From contig JACIWF010000010.1 in NCBI GenBank assembly GCA_014361095.1, positions 1-19,769 on the forward strand: 19,769 nt of DNA, given 5' to 3'. Source of the stretch: Hadesarchaea archaeon. Its GTDB lineage: Archaea > Hadarchaeota > Hadarchaeia > Hadarchaeales > Hadarchaeaceae. The notes beneath the pieces were generated by a model. That model had not been told where the DNA came from and made no database searches. It saw only the letters and a list, made by a program, of their open reading frames with translations. Below are positions 6,935-14,139 of this stretch, one piece after another; within the stretch, counting starts at the first letter, position 1, and each line of letters begins with the position of its first letter. The translations under genes and the position numbers were made by a program.

Positions 6935-8512
6935 TTAGCTGCCATCTTCTTTGTCCACCCAGGCATATTTTCGCTGCAAGGTCTTGGGATAATACTTTCT
7001 CCAATCGTATGAGACCCTTTTAGCCCAGTTAACGAAGGCCCGCGGATCTATGTAGCTCTTGAGGGAGGTTCCTAAGTTGTAGTCCCTTGTCGCGGTCGCA
7101 AGCTCCACCTTCAGCTTGGCCTCTTTTATCTTTTCCTTTAGTCTTTTTATCTGCCGTGACCGTGCCGCCGTTTTTGGTTTTTTCTTAACCTCTTCCAGCT
7201 TTGCCTCGAGTTTTTTGACCCTTTCCTTCTTTTTTTCTAGCGAGGCCTCCCAGTTTTTCGGAAGTTTCCTTTTATGGTTGCAGGTGATAGCAGCCTCAAG
7301 GTTTGCGATGGTGGCCACATATTTCTTTTTAAACTCAGGATCTTCTGGCTTCACCTTGCTTTTATCCAGATATTCCCTGACTACTTTGGTGGCATGATAG
7401 GTTCGGAAAATCTTGGCCGTTAGCCATGGGGCCACCTCGCCCAGAAAATCGTTTACCATCTCCGAACGGATGCCGTCGAAAATTGGTTTGTCCGGTCCGT
7501 TGATGAAAGATTTTAGGTTCTTGATCACGATCTGCGGCGGTTTGATTCTCTTTGTCCATCTCACGGCATCCTTTCCCAAAAAATCGAATTTCACGGTATC
7601 GGAATCCTCGAACTGCACATGGCAGCCGCGAAGGGTCGTGGCGCCAACAGTATCCGCTTCATCCTCGTCTTTTTCGTCACCCACTCTCATTTTCAACGTG
7701 TCGATCAGGTAGGCCACCGTAGCTAGCTTGCGGCGCATGATGTTATCTGAGTTAAGGTTCTCATCTATGTGTTTTCGGACCTTGTCGATGATTTTCTCGA
7801 GATCATTTGCCTTGTCAAACTTATCTTTCTCTCGCTCCTGTTTGAAAAAGGCGCTGTCAGCCACCCAGACGTATTTTAGCTCTCCTGTTAATTTATCCCT
7901 CCATTTGGCAATCCACAGCGATTCGGGTTCAAAGACTCTGCCACCCCAGCTATGGCCCGGTGGAGTCGGTGGCGTGGGCGCATCTTCTGAGAGATTGAGT
8001 ATAATGTCCTCGTAGTTAACTCGTGGCTTCCATCTTCCCCGCAGCGGGTGCGAGCCGCGTCCCATGAATATACAGGGGGGCTCTACGGTGTAGTTGGCGA
8101 TTTCCACCAATTGCCCATTTACCTCAGCGTAGCCGTACTTTTGTTTGTTTTCTTCCCTAATTTTCTTTCTGACTTCGGCAAGCTTCTTCTTTTCTTCGCG
8201 GCTCATGCTTTCCTTTTTCGCTTTTTCTTTCTCGACCCAGTCGATAATTTCGGAAAAGTCAAAATCCTCAATAGGCACCGGCTCTTCTAGGCCCAAAGCT
8301 TTCGAGAAATCGGCGCCGAAGTTTTTCGCAAAAACGGGGTCTTTCACATAGTCGGTTCCCAGTTTTTTGACCCAGGCTACGGCCATTTCCTCTTGCTCAG
8401 GGGTTAGCTTTATCGTTCTTCCCTTCAACTTGATGGAAAATCCCTTCGGTTCATACTCTGGGATGATAACTCCGTTGTGCCTCAGCCTTTCTATTCTGAA
8501 CTGCGGCGCCAT
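6935..8512 (-). CDS. topIB: DNA topoisomerase IB (eukaryote-like)
   Basis: This enzyme relaxes positive and negative supercoils by transient 3'-phosphotyrosyl cleavage of one strand. The 525-residue protein aligns by eye along the whole core, linker and C-terminal regions of eukaryotic topoisomerase I: EPPCIFMGRGSHP (144-156), PPTPPGHSWGG (181-191), KMRVGDEKDEDEADTVG (274-290), FDFLGKDAVRW (309-319), LTAKIFRTYHAT (364-375), ITCNHKRKLPK (409-419), a basic coiled-coil linker (about 424-470) and NLGTSLKSYIDPRAFVNWAK (479-498). The catalytic set R276, K314, R370, H413 and nucleophile Y487 is complete. The eukaryotic N-terminal tail is absent. In archaea this form is known from Thaumarchaeota and relatives, so it is also the strongest lineage marker here. 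It is divergent from the SSB gene and preceded by a TATA box at 8543-8550. Confidence 0.97.
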   Translation of the reverse strand: MAPQFRIERLRHNGVIIPEYEPKGFSIKLKGRTIKLTPEQEEMAVAWVKKLGTDYVKDPVFAKNFGADFSKALGLEEPVPIEDFDFSEIIDWVEKEKAKKESMSREEKKKLAEVRKKIREENKQKYGYAEVNGQLVEIANYTVEPPCIFMGRGSHPLRGRWKPRVNYEDIILNLSEDAPTPPTPPGHSWGGRVFEPESLWIAKWRDKLTGELKYVWVADSAFFKQEREKDKFDKANDLEKIIDKVRKHIDENLNSDNIMRRKLATVAYLIDTLKMRVGDEKDEDEADTVGATTLRGCHVQFEDSDTVKFDFLGKDAVRWTKRIKPPQIVIKNLKSFINGPDKPIFDGIRSEMVNDFLGEVAPWLTAKIFRTYHATKVVREYLDKSKVKPEDPEFKKKYVATIANLEAAITCNHKRKLPKNWEASLEKKKERVKKLEAKLEEVKKKPKTAARSRQIKRLKEKIKEAKLKVELATATRDYNLGTSLKSYIDPRAFVNWAKRVSYDWRKYYPKTLQRKYAWVDKEDGS

Positions 8513-8542
8513 ATTATCAACTTATCTTAAAACACTTTTGAG

Positions 8543-8550
8543 GTATAAAA
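8543..8550 (-). promoter_or_regulatory. TATA box for topoisomerase IB
   Basis: On the minus strand the sequence reads TTTTATAC, with its upstream end 38 nt from ATG 8512, giving a leader of only about 4 nt. No ribosome-binding site is evident, consistent with near-leaderless translation. Confidence 0.5.
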
Positions 8551-8592
8551 AACTGATTTTGGATTTTGATTTAAATTTGGCGAACATCTCTC

Positions 8593-8600
8593 TATTTATA
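8593..8600 (+). promoter_or_regulatory. TATA box for SSB
   Basis: TATTTATA lies 33 nt upstream of ATG 8626, placing transcription start within a few bases of that codon. This selects the longer start over internal ATGs at 8632 and 8650. Confidence 0.55.
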
Positions 8601-8625
8601 GTTAGAGACCGCAGGATAGTCAGGC

Positions 8626-9084
8626 ATGCATATGAATCAACAAGAGGAAATGGCTCCGGCACAAGTGGTGAAAGTAAAAGAACTTACGCCGCAGTCACGT
8701 CGAGTAAATCTAACAGTTAAAGTGCTCAGCGTTGGAGAGCCCAAGGAAATACCGAATAGGTTCGGTGGAGAGCCGAGGAAGGTCGCTGACGCCCGGGTAG
8801 GCGACGAGACGGCAACGATTTTGCTCTCGCTTTGGCAGGAGCAGATAGGTGCTGTGTCTGAAGGGGAGGTTTTGTCGATAGAAAACGGCTATGTTTCACT
8901 GGTACAGGGGCACATGCGCCTTAACGTGGGTAAGTATGGGAAGATGACGAAGACAGACCAGGAGATAAAAGAGGTTAACTCTGAGGTGGACCTTAGCGCG
9001 GCAGAGTACCCGCAGGAGCGCAGGCCATTTAGACCGAGACACACTGGCTATCGTAGCCGTTACAGCGGCAGAAGGAGATTCTGA
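8626..9084 (+). CDS. ssb: Single-stranded DNA-binding protein, crenarchaeal SSB type
   Basis: A 152-residue protein with one OB fold (about residues 15-112) and an arginine-rich flexible tail (131-152, RRPFRPRHTGYRSRYSGRRRF pattern, ending in Phe). The core matches the Sulfolobus SSB pattern: VNLTVKVLSVGEPKEI, RKVADARVGDETATILLSLW (51-70), EGEVLSIENGYVSLVQGHMR and LNVGKYGKM. It would coat single-stranded DNA in replication and repair. Sulfolobus SSB has a Gly/Arg-rich tail with an acidic end; here the tail stays basic to the last residue, so partner contacts may differ or the tail may bind nucleic acid. It is leaderless by its promoter position and divergent from topoisomerase IB, suggesting shared control of DNA-topology and replication functions. 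Confidence 0.9.
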   Translation: MHMNQQEEMAPAQVVKVKELTPQSRRVNLTVKVLSVGEPKEIPNRFGGEPRKVADARVGDETATILLSLWQEQIGAVSEGEVLSIENGYVSLVQGHMRLNVGKYGKMTKTDQEIKEVNSEVDLSAAEYPQERRPFRPRHTGYRSRYSGRRRF

Positions 9085-9128
9085 ATAATTCAGGGCAAAT
9101 TTTGTTAACTCTTGGTAACGAAAACAGT

Positions 9129-9545
9129 TTAGAAGACATCAACTCTTCCATCACCACTTACGAAGATGATAAAATCTTTGAGCGCCTTTCTGCGCCTAAG
9201 GCCCGAAGTTCCGAGAAATTTTGTTATCAACCTCACGACTTCGGAGTAGTCAATGGATATCTTGATTTTCTTTAAGTCGGCTTCATGAAATACCTTCTCC
9301 GAAATTTCATATATATTGCTCCCGGCTTTGGCTTCTATCTTTATCGGCCAATCTATCATTTCAACCAGCTTCAGCGTGTTTCTGGATTTTTTGATATTTT
9401 CCTCGGCCGTTTTGGCTATGGAGCTGACGTTGGCCCTGCTCGTGTGCAATTCTTTGGCAATCTCGCTGAGGCTTTTACCAGCAATTCTCATTTTAAGAAT
9501 TTCAAGTTGCTTTTCGGTAAGATGGGTTGTTTTTGGGTCAATCAT
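9129..9545 (-). CDS. tfx: Tfx-family DNA-binding regulator
   Basis: A 138-residue archaeal regulator. The N-terminal helix-turn-helix is visible as TEKQLEILKMRIAGKSLSEI followed by AKELHTSRANVSSIAKTAEE (about 10-50), and the C-terminal Tfx domain begins at LVEMIDWPIKIEAKAGSNIY (59-78). Tfx was first described in Methanothermobacter as an activator-type protein binding the promoter of the molybdenum formylmethanofuran dehydrogenase operon. Here it is divergent from a MocA-like molybdopterin cytidylyltransferase, so a role in sensing or using molybdenum is a reasonable inference. It could autoregulate: two ATAATAT copies (9557-9563, 9583-9589) lie in its upstream region. It is convergent with ssb, 44 nt apart. 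Confidence 0.9.
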   Translation of the reverse strand: MIDPKTTHLTEKQLEILKMRIAGKSLSEIAKELHTSRANVSSIAKTAEENIKKSRNTLKLVEMIDWPIKIEAKAGSNIYEISEKVFHEADLKKIKISIDYSEVVRLITKFLGTSGLRRRKALKDFIIFVSGDGRVDVF

Positions 9546-9578
9546 TTCCGACTCTCATAATATCGTTCTTTAATCCCT

Positions 9579-9586
9579 TTTTATAA
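9579..9586 (-). promoter_or_regulatory. TATA box for tfx
   Basis: TTATAAAA on the minus strand, with its upstream end 41 nt from ATG 9545, giving a short leader. It overlaps one of two ATAATAT direct repeats (9557-9563, 9583-9589). Confidence 0.5.
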
Positions 9587-9647
9587 TATTTTGTTTAGGC
9601 TCCTTGTAAGATCAAGGTTTTAATTGATTTCCATCAGAGATGATACT

Positions 9648-10220
9648 GTGATCGGCGCAGTCATTTTGGGGGCAGGCGAATCAAGGCGGATGGGGACCCA
9701 GAAACTGCTTCTTGAGATAAGTGGAAAACCGATGCTGGAATGGGTGATAAACTCCTTTAAGGGAGTTGTGGATGAAATTGTTGTCGTCTTGGGCCACAAT
9801 CCAGATGTCATCATTCCGCTTCTGGAGAGGCTGGGCGTGAAATGGACGGTTAACGCCGACTATTTTGATGGTATGGTAACGTCGGTAAAAAAAGGCCTGG
9901 AAATTCTAAAAGAATTTGATGCTGTTTTTGTGGCCTTGGGAGATCAGCCACTGATCGAGGTCGACTTCCTGAAAAAGGCGATAGAAACATGGAAAAGCGG
10001 CGCCAAGATCGTTTGTCCGATTTTCAAGGGCAAGAAGGGACACCCCGTCTTGTTTGATCGAAGCTTGTTTGATGAAATCTTGGCTCTCGGTAAAGATCAG
10101 TTTTTAAGGGACGTTATCCATCGACACAGAGAGGATCTTAGGACTATAGAGGCTGGAGAATGGTCAATCACTGACATCGATACTCCGGAGGGACTGGAAG
10201 CCTTCAAAAGGAAATTTTAA
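9648..10220 (+). CDS. mocA: MocA-like molybdenum cofactor cytidylyltransferase (NTP transferase)
   Basis: A 190-residue single-domain nucleotidyltransferase of the MobA/MocA group. It shows the nucleotide-binding loop LGAGESRRMGTQKLLLEISG (7-26), the metal-binding GDQPL (98-102), the family segment KGKKGHPVLF (127-136) and DIDTPEG (177-183). MocA-type enzymes convert molybdopterin to molybdopterin cytosine dinucleotide for xanthine dehydrogenase-family enzymes; the loop and the GHP segment favour MocA over GDP-making MobA. GTG 9648 is chosen because GAGATGAT (9637-9644) precedes it; a TTG at 9624 would add eight residues. It is convergent with the xdhC gene (17 nt tail overlap), and the two protein types usually work on the same enzyme class. 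Confidence 0.88.
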   Translation: MIGAVILGAGESRRMGTQKLLLEISGKPMLEWVINSFKGVVDEIVVVLGHNPDVIIPLLERLGVKWTVNADYFDGMVTSVKKGLEILKEFDAVFVALGDQPLIEVDFLKKAIETWKSGAKIVCPIFKGKKGHPVLFDRSLFDEILALGKDQFLRDVIHRHREDLRTIEAGEWSITDIDTPEGLEAFKRKF

Positions 10221-11001
10221 GGCTGCCACCGGAGGCGTTGGGTTTTCGACGTTCCTTTATTATTTCCGCCATTATGCTGACGGCGATCTCTTCGGGAGTT
10301 TCGGCACCTATGTCGAGTCCCACCGGCGTGTGCACCTTTTTAACTTTGTCCTCAGCCACGCCTTCTTCAATTAATTTTTTTAGAGTTACAGCGGCCTTTC
10401 TCTTGCTTCCGACCATTCCGATGTAGGCCGCGTTGTAATTGATCACGGCTTTGAGGGCATCCTCGTCATATTTATGTCCCGTGGCGATGACGATGTAGGT
10501 CTGGGGGTTGATCGCAGTCTTTTTTATCCCCTTCTCCACAGGTTCTGGGATTACTTCAATATATTCGGGGAAGTTCTCTTTTTTTGCGGCTGGGTCGATA
10601 ACAGTGACAGCAAAGCCAACATCGTGGCCTAGCTTTGCCAGTTGCGCCCCGATGTTCCCTCCGCCGATGATTAACAGCTTAGGGGTGGGGGTGATGACTT
10701 CAATGTACACCTCAGCCATCCCGCCGCACTTCATCCCGATGCCGCCCAACTCTTCCTCCCTCAATGCTACGGTGAATGTTTTCGGTTTGCCCTCCTTCAG
10801 GGCCTCAAGGGCTTCAGCCACTGCTCCGGCTTCTACACAGTCTCCACCAATAGTCCCAAAGGTTCTGCCATCCGGTAAGACGATCATCTTGGCCCCAGCC
10901 TTTCTCGGCGTTGAGCCTTCAGTTCTAACTATAGTCACGATTGCGAATGTCTCGCCCCTTTCCAGAAGTTCATTGATTTTTTTAAAAATTTTCTCCGACA
11001 T
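10204..11001 (-). CDS. xdhC: XdhC-family molybdenum hydroxylase maturation factor
   Basis: XdhC-type proteins bind and sulfurate the molybdenum cofactor and hand it to xanthine dehydrogenase-like enzymes. The 265-residue protein has both parts: the N-terminal domain with TEGSTPRKAGAKM (27-39), FGTIGGDCVEAG (48-59) and GMKCGGMAEVYIE (89-101), and a C-terminal Rossmann domain with LLIIGGGNIGAQLAKLG (109-125), IGMVGSKRK (194-202) and GLDIGAETPEEIAVSI (228-243). All family motifs are intact, including C92 in the MKCGG segment. A TATA-like TTAATAAT about 34 nt upstream suggests its own leaderless promoter, although it lies 51 nt after the UPF0316 gene in the same direction. The enzyme it matures is not in this window. 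Confidence 0.94.
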   Translation of the reverse strand: MSEKIFKKINELLERGETFAIVTIVRTEGSTPRKAGAKMIVLPDGRTFGTIGGDCVEAGAVAEALEALKEGKPKTFTVALREEELGGIGMKCGGMAEVYIEVITPTPKLLIIGGGNIGAQLAKLGHDVGFAVTVIDPAAKKENFPEYIEVIPEPVEKGIKKTAINPQTYIVIATGHKYDEDALKAVINYNAAYIGMVGSKRKAAVTLKKLIEEGVAEDKVKKVHTPVGLDIGAETPEEIAVSIMAEIIKERRKPNASGGSLKISF

Positions 11002-11052
11002 AGTTTCAAATTTAGTTTTCCAGTAGATTATTAATCATTTGCCGTTTACCGG

Positions 11053-11584
11053 CTAGATTTTCCTCTTGGCGACCCCACGCATGTATCCGCCGTGCAGGAC
11101 GTGAACATCCATTATGGTGTAAAAGGCCTTTTTGTCGTTGGCTTCCAGGGTTTTTAAAAATTGGTGGGTGTCCCTTCTCCTCAGGACGGTGTTATAAACG
11201 AATTCAGTTCCCCTCAATCCCTCTCCTTTTACCACAGTCACTCCAAATCCCTTTTTTCTGAGAATATCGGCGAGCTTCGTTCGTTTTTGGCTGGGGACTA
11301 CGTAGGCGAAGCAATAACCCATCGCGATTTTCTCCTCCAGATAACTGCCGAGATAGTTTCCGGAGGCGAAGCCAAAGGCGAAGGCAACGATGTAGTACCA
11401 CCGATCCAGCTGAGTTATTACCCGGCTCACGGCTAGCACCCAGACCATTATCTCAAAAAAAAGCCGAGAAGGCAGCTATTCCTCTCCTTCCCCTGATTAG
11501 GAGAATGGTGCGCAGAGTTCCCATTGAGACGTCCGTTAGCCGGGCCAAGAAGATCAGCAGTGTCCACAGAATAGCTTCTTCCAT
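11053..11584 (-). CDS. UPF0316 (DUF5698/DUF2179) membrane protein, interrupted by a frameshift
   Basis: Two frames together make one typical UPF0316 protein of about 176 residues. The first part starts at ATG 11584 (AGGTGG site 7 nt upstream) and reads MEEAILWTLLIFLARLTDVS, then a MGTLRTILLIRGRRG segment ending AAFSAFF, and stops at TGA 11453-11455. The second continues one base out of frame as EIMVWVLAVSRVITQL, then FAFGFASGNYLGSYLEEKIA, and a cytosolic DUF2179 domain (LRKKGFGVTVVKGEGLRGTE), ending at 11053. The break falls on eight T residues (minus strand; 11455-11462); seven would restore the frame. The options are a sequencing error, a disabled gene, slippage, or reinitiation at ATG 11448, which lies 4 nt past the stop. 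It follows the PreA-like gene by 22 nt, so it is probably in that operon. Confidence 0.8.
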
Positions 11585-11606
11585 GGTTAAACCACCTGAA
11601 GTAGTT

Positions 11607-12695
11607 TTAATATCTGATGGCTCTAGTGGGACAAACAGAAACACAGAGGCCGCACTCATAGCATCTAGTAGCGTCAACCTTTGCCACCCTGCCGATGACC
11701 CTGATAGCGTTGTAGGGGCAGTGCCTTTCACAGAGCCCGCAGGCAGTACATTTTGAAGCAATGACCTCGACTGGCTTTGGTGTCACGCGCAGAGGTTGCT
11801 CTGGAAGATGTCGCAGCGCTAAGCCCTTCATTTCGTCTATGGTGTTGTAGCCCTTTGCCTTCATGAACTTGACCATTTCATCGGCGATTATACCGTATAT
11901 TTTATGTCCTCGGATAATCGCCGCCGTGCATAGCTGCACGGCAGAGGCTCCGGCCATGATGAACTCAATAACATCCCGCCCTGTAGTAATACCTCCAACA
12001 CCGATTACTGGTATCTTGACCGCGCGGGCGATTTCAGCCACACACCGAACCGCCAGGGGTTTTATAGCCTGTCCTGATAGCCAGCCGTAACCGTGTGGAC
12101 TTCCGAGCATTGGCATGGCGTTTTCTATCTCGATGGCGAGACATGGCCCAAGGGTGTTTATCGCAACAATACCGTCCGCACCGGCTTTTTCGGCAGCCTT
12201 GGCAAACTGACTGATATCGGGGACGTTGGGGCTAAGTTTGACGAATACCGGGATAGCTGCGGTCTCTTTGGCGGCCTTGGTGGCTTCCACCACCGGCGTC
12301 GGGTCGTTGCCCAAGTAGTGAGTGGAAACTTCCAGCGCATCAACACCTGCGGCGGCCACCTTTGGCGCAAGTTCTCTGATTTCATCGGCCTTGTAGCCGA
12401 TGCTTGCTATCAGCGGCACCCCGGCCTGCTTGGCCTTCTTGTATTCGACCTTCAACCATTGTTCGGTTGGCAGGTCTGACCAGAGTTCAGCGTTCAGGAT
12501 GCTGTCTTTTATCTTTACGATGCAGGGGCGGGGTACCTGCGCCGGGGTAACGCTGATGGTCTTGGCAACAAGGCCGCCCGCGCCACCTTCCGCTGCTTTG
12601 AGCATGCTGTCAGCGTCGCGGACGGTTGGCCCGGCCGCAGTCATAATTGGATTTTTGAATCTGATCCCGCAGATTTCAACGGAAAGATCCACCAT
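11607..12695 (-). CDS. preA: PreA-like dihydropyrimidine/dihydroorotate dehydrogenase-type flavoprotein with two 4Fe-4S motifs
   Basis: A 362-residue protein: an FMN-binding TIM barrel (1-300) followed by a ferredoxin domain with C316-C319-C322-C326 and C345-C348-C351-C355. The barrel matches the C-terminal half of dihydropyrimidine dehydrogenase (FKNPIMTAAGP at 13-23, VFVKLSPNVPDI at 150-161, YGWLSGQAIKPLAVRCVAEI at 203-222, IPVIGVGGITTGRD at 228-241, AVQLC at 252-256). The loop that carries the catalytic Cys in the mammalian enzyme is shortened here to STHYLGNDPTP with no Cys, so the reaction may differ. There is no PreT partner in the window. ATG 12695 is chosen because GAGGTGAT (12699-12706) lies 3 nt upstream; the gap to the SsnA-like gene is 4 nt. 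It likely acts on a nucleobase-like or ureide ring, by inference. Confidence 0.85.
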   Translation of the reverse strand: MVDLSVEICGIRFKNPIMTAAGPTVRDADSMLKAAEGGAGGLVAKTISVTPAQVPRPCIVKIKDSILNAELWSDLPTEQWLKVEYKKAKQAGVPLIASIGYKADEIRELAPKVAAAGVDALEVSTHYLGNDPTPVVEATKAAKETAAIPVFVKLSPNVPDISQFAKAAEKAGADGIVAINTLGPCLAIEIENAMPMLGSPHGYGWLSGQAIKPLAVRCVAEIARAVKIPVIGVGGITTGRDVIEFIMAGASAVQLCTAAIIRGHKIYGIIADEMVKFMKAKGYNTIDEMKGLALRHLPEQPLRVTPKPVEVIASKCTACGLCERHCPYNAIRVIGRVAKVDATRCYECGLCVSVCPTRAIRY

Positions 12696-12699
12696 CAAA

Positions 12700-14046
12700 T
12701 CACCTCTTTCTTATAGCCCCCAACTTCTGCCAGAGCCTTTCGGCCGATTTTCTCGCAGTCTTAATTACTTCCTCCTCTTCCATTGATAGTATTTTTCTGT
12801 CCCGCATAAGTACATTGCCTCCGACGATGACAGTTTCGACATCGTTACCGCTGACGGTGTTAACAAGATGTCCGGTCACGCTTTCGGGGATTACCGGTGT
12901 CGGCGCTCTTTCCGGATTAATGATAATTATGTCTGCCAGTTTTCCGGGTTCAATGGAGCCAAGTTCGTTCTCAAGACCGTAAAGTTCCGCACCTCTGATG
13001 GTAGCCATCTCAAGGGCTTCCATCGCTGATATCGCTCGCGGATCTCTGAGCGCAACTTTATGCAAAAGAAAAGCCGCGCGGATATTTTCAAAGCCGTCAA
13101 AGATATAGCCGTCGTTTCCCAGCCCCACAGGGATGTTCATGGAAAGCATCTTCGGCACTGGCGCCACACCAACTGCGTTCAACATGTTGCTCATCGGGTT
13201 GTGCGCTACTTTGGCTTCAGTTTTTTTGATTATGGCCAGTTCATCATCGTTAACGTGCACGCAGTGGGCTAGGACGACATCTGGCCCGAGAACTTCAGCG
13301 TCATAAAGTCTTTCCACGGTCCTCTTTCCGTAGCGCTCGTAGTTGTGATATAGGTCGCACAGTCCCTCGGATGTGTGAACGGTCAACGGGACCTTATAGC
13401 GGCTAGCCAGCTCCCGGACATACTTAAAAAGCTCGTCGGAGACGGTGAAGGAGGCGTGAATGCTGAACATCCCATAAACTCGGTGCATTCTTTCCTTCTT
13501 GACTTTCAGAATAAATCTCTCGTTTTCCTTAGTTCCTCTGGCCCCTTCAGCGTGGGTGTGCCGTTCGGTCGCTTCGTAGGATATTATTCCCCTTATGCCC
13601 GACCGCTCAACCGCAGCCGCAATTCTGTCAAGAACTCCGGAGATGGCGTTGGGTCCGGAGAAGGTGTCCGCAAACAGCGTGGTTCCAGTTTTTATGAACT
13701 CGAGACAGGAGATCAGGGCGCTAGCGTAGGCGTCCTCCTTGTTCATGGCCTCATCCATGGGCCACCAGACTCTCTGAAGTATCTGGGAAAAGTCGGTTGG
13801 TGGCTCAATTTTCAGCGGGGCAGCCCGGAGCAGCATCCCGTAAAGGTGCGTGTGCGAGCAGACGAGACCGGGCATGACGATTTTTCCCCTTGCATCAATT
13901 ACCTCCTCGGGCTTGTTTTTTCCGGAATGGCCCCGTTTGACGGAAACAATGCGCCCCTCGTCAACTGCTATTGAGCCATCAGCAATGATTCTTCGATCTT
14001 TATCCATCGTCACAATGAGACCGTTTTTAATCAAAAGTTCGACCAT
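12700..14046 (-). CDS. ssnA: SsnA-like amidohydrolase (metal-dependent deaminase/hydrolase)
   Basis: A 448-residue amidohydrolase of the cytosine deaminase-like group, complete with ARGKIVMPGLVCSHTHLYG (52-70; metal ligands H65, H67), VHTSEG (223-228; H224, E227), LAHCVHVNDDE (259-269; H261), VAHNPMSNM (280-288), GLGNDG (308-313; D311) and the closing LGSIEPGKLADIIII (362-376). The segments FSQILQRVWWPMDEA, LISCLEFIKTGTT and ISYEATERH resemble bacterial SsnA, which lies in selenium/molybdenum-hydroxylase and purine-degradation gene groups. S-adenosylhomocysteine/5'-methylthioadenosine or guanine deaminase activity is a credible alternative. It is first in a minus-strand operon with the PreA-like gene 4 nt downstream. 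Its promoter carries a 12-bp palindrome. Confidence 0.85.
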   Translation of the reverse strand: MVELLIKNGLIVTMDKDRRIIADGSIAVDEGRIVSVKRGHSGKNKPEEVIDARGKIVMPGLVCSHTHLYGMLLRAAPLKIEPPTDFSQILQRVWWPMDEAMNKEDAYASALISCLEFIKTGTTLFADTFSGPNAISGVLDRIAAAVERSGIRGIISYEATERHTHAEGARGTKENERFILKVKKERMHRVYGMFSIHASFTVSDELFKYVRELASRYKVPLTVHTSEGLCDLYHNYERYGKRTVERLYDAEVLGPDVVLAHCVHVNDDELAIIKKTEAKVAHNPMSNMLNAVGVAPVPKMLSMNIPVGLGNDGYIFDGFENIRAAFLLHKVALRDPRAISAMEALEMATIRGAELYGLENELGSIEPGKLADIIIINPERAPTPVIPESVTGHLVNTVSGNDVETVIVGGNVLMRDRKILSMEEEEVIKTARKSAERLWQKLGAIRKR

Positions 14047-14073
14047 TCAACCCCTTAGTCAAATGGTTGTGGT

Positions 14074-14085
14074 AGGTTTAAACCT
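14074..14085 (-). promoter_or_regulatory. Palindromic TATA-region/operator candidate for the ssnA-like operon
   Basis: AGGTTTAAACCT is a perfect 12-bp palindrome. Its TTTAAA core sits about 36 nt upstream of ATG 14046 on the minus strand, where the TATA box is expected. A CCTTAGT direct repeat (14053-14059 and 14083-14089, 30 nt apart) brackets the promoter. A repressor or activator site overlapping the TATA box is plausible but not demonstrated. Confidence 0.4.
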
Positions 14086-14104
14086 TAGTGAAGGAGCAAC
14101 AGGC

Positions 14105-14112
14105 TAAAATAT
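14105..14112 (+). promoter_or_regulatory. TATA box for the histone-hydantoinase operon
   Basis: TAAAATAT lies 35 nt upstream of ATG 14140, consistent with a leaderless or near-leaderless histone transcript. The region between this and the divergent ssnA-like gene is 93 nt, so the two promoters nearly touch. Confidence 0.45.
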
Positions 14113-14139
14113 TCGGATGTTTTACTATCATAGGATAAA

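Noticed and set aside
9085..9128. GTTA/TAAC pairing between ssb and tfx as a terminator
   Set aside because: The stem has only four perfect pairs with a mismatch and no clear T-run; too weak to call.
10508..11026. 172-codon plus-strand open frame opposite xdhC
   Set aside because: Antisense to all conserved XdhC motifs; Ser/Pro-rich composition typical of a reverse-frame shadow.
11585..11761. N-terminal extension of the UPF0316 first frame into the PreA-like gene
   Set aside because: The frame stays open upstream of ATG 11584, but those residues overlap the ferredoxin domain of the PreA-like protein and do not match the family; ATG 11584 has its own ribosome-binding site.
13375..13974. 199-codon plus-strand open frame inside the ssnA-like gene
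   Set aside because: Antisense to a complete amidohydrolase with all metal ligands; no own promoter or motif.
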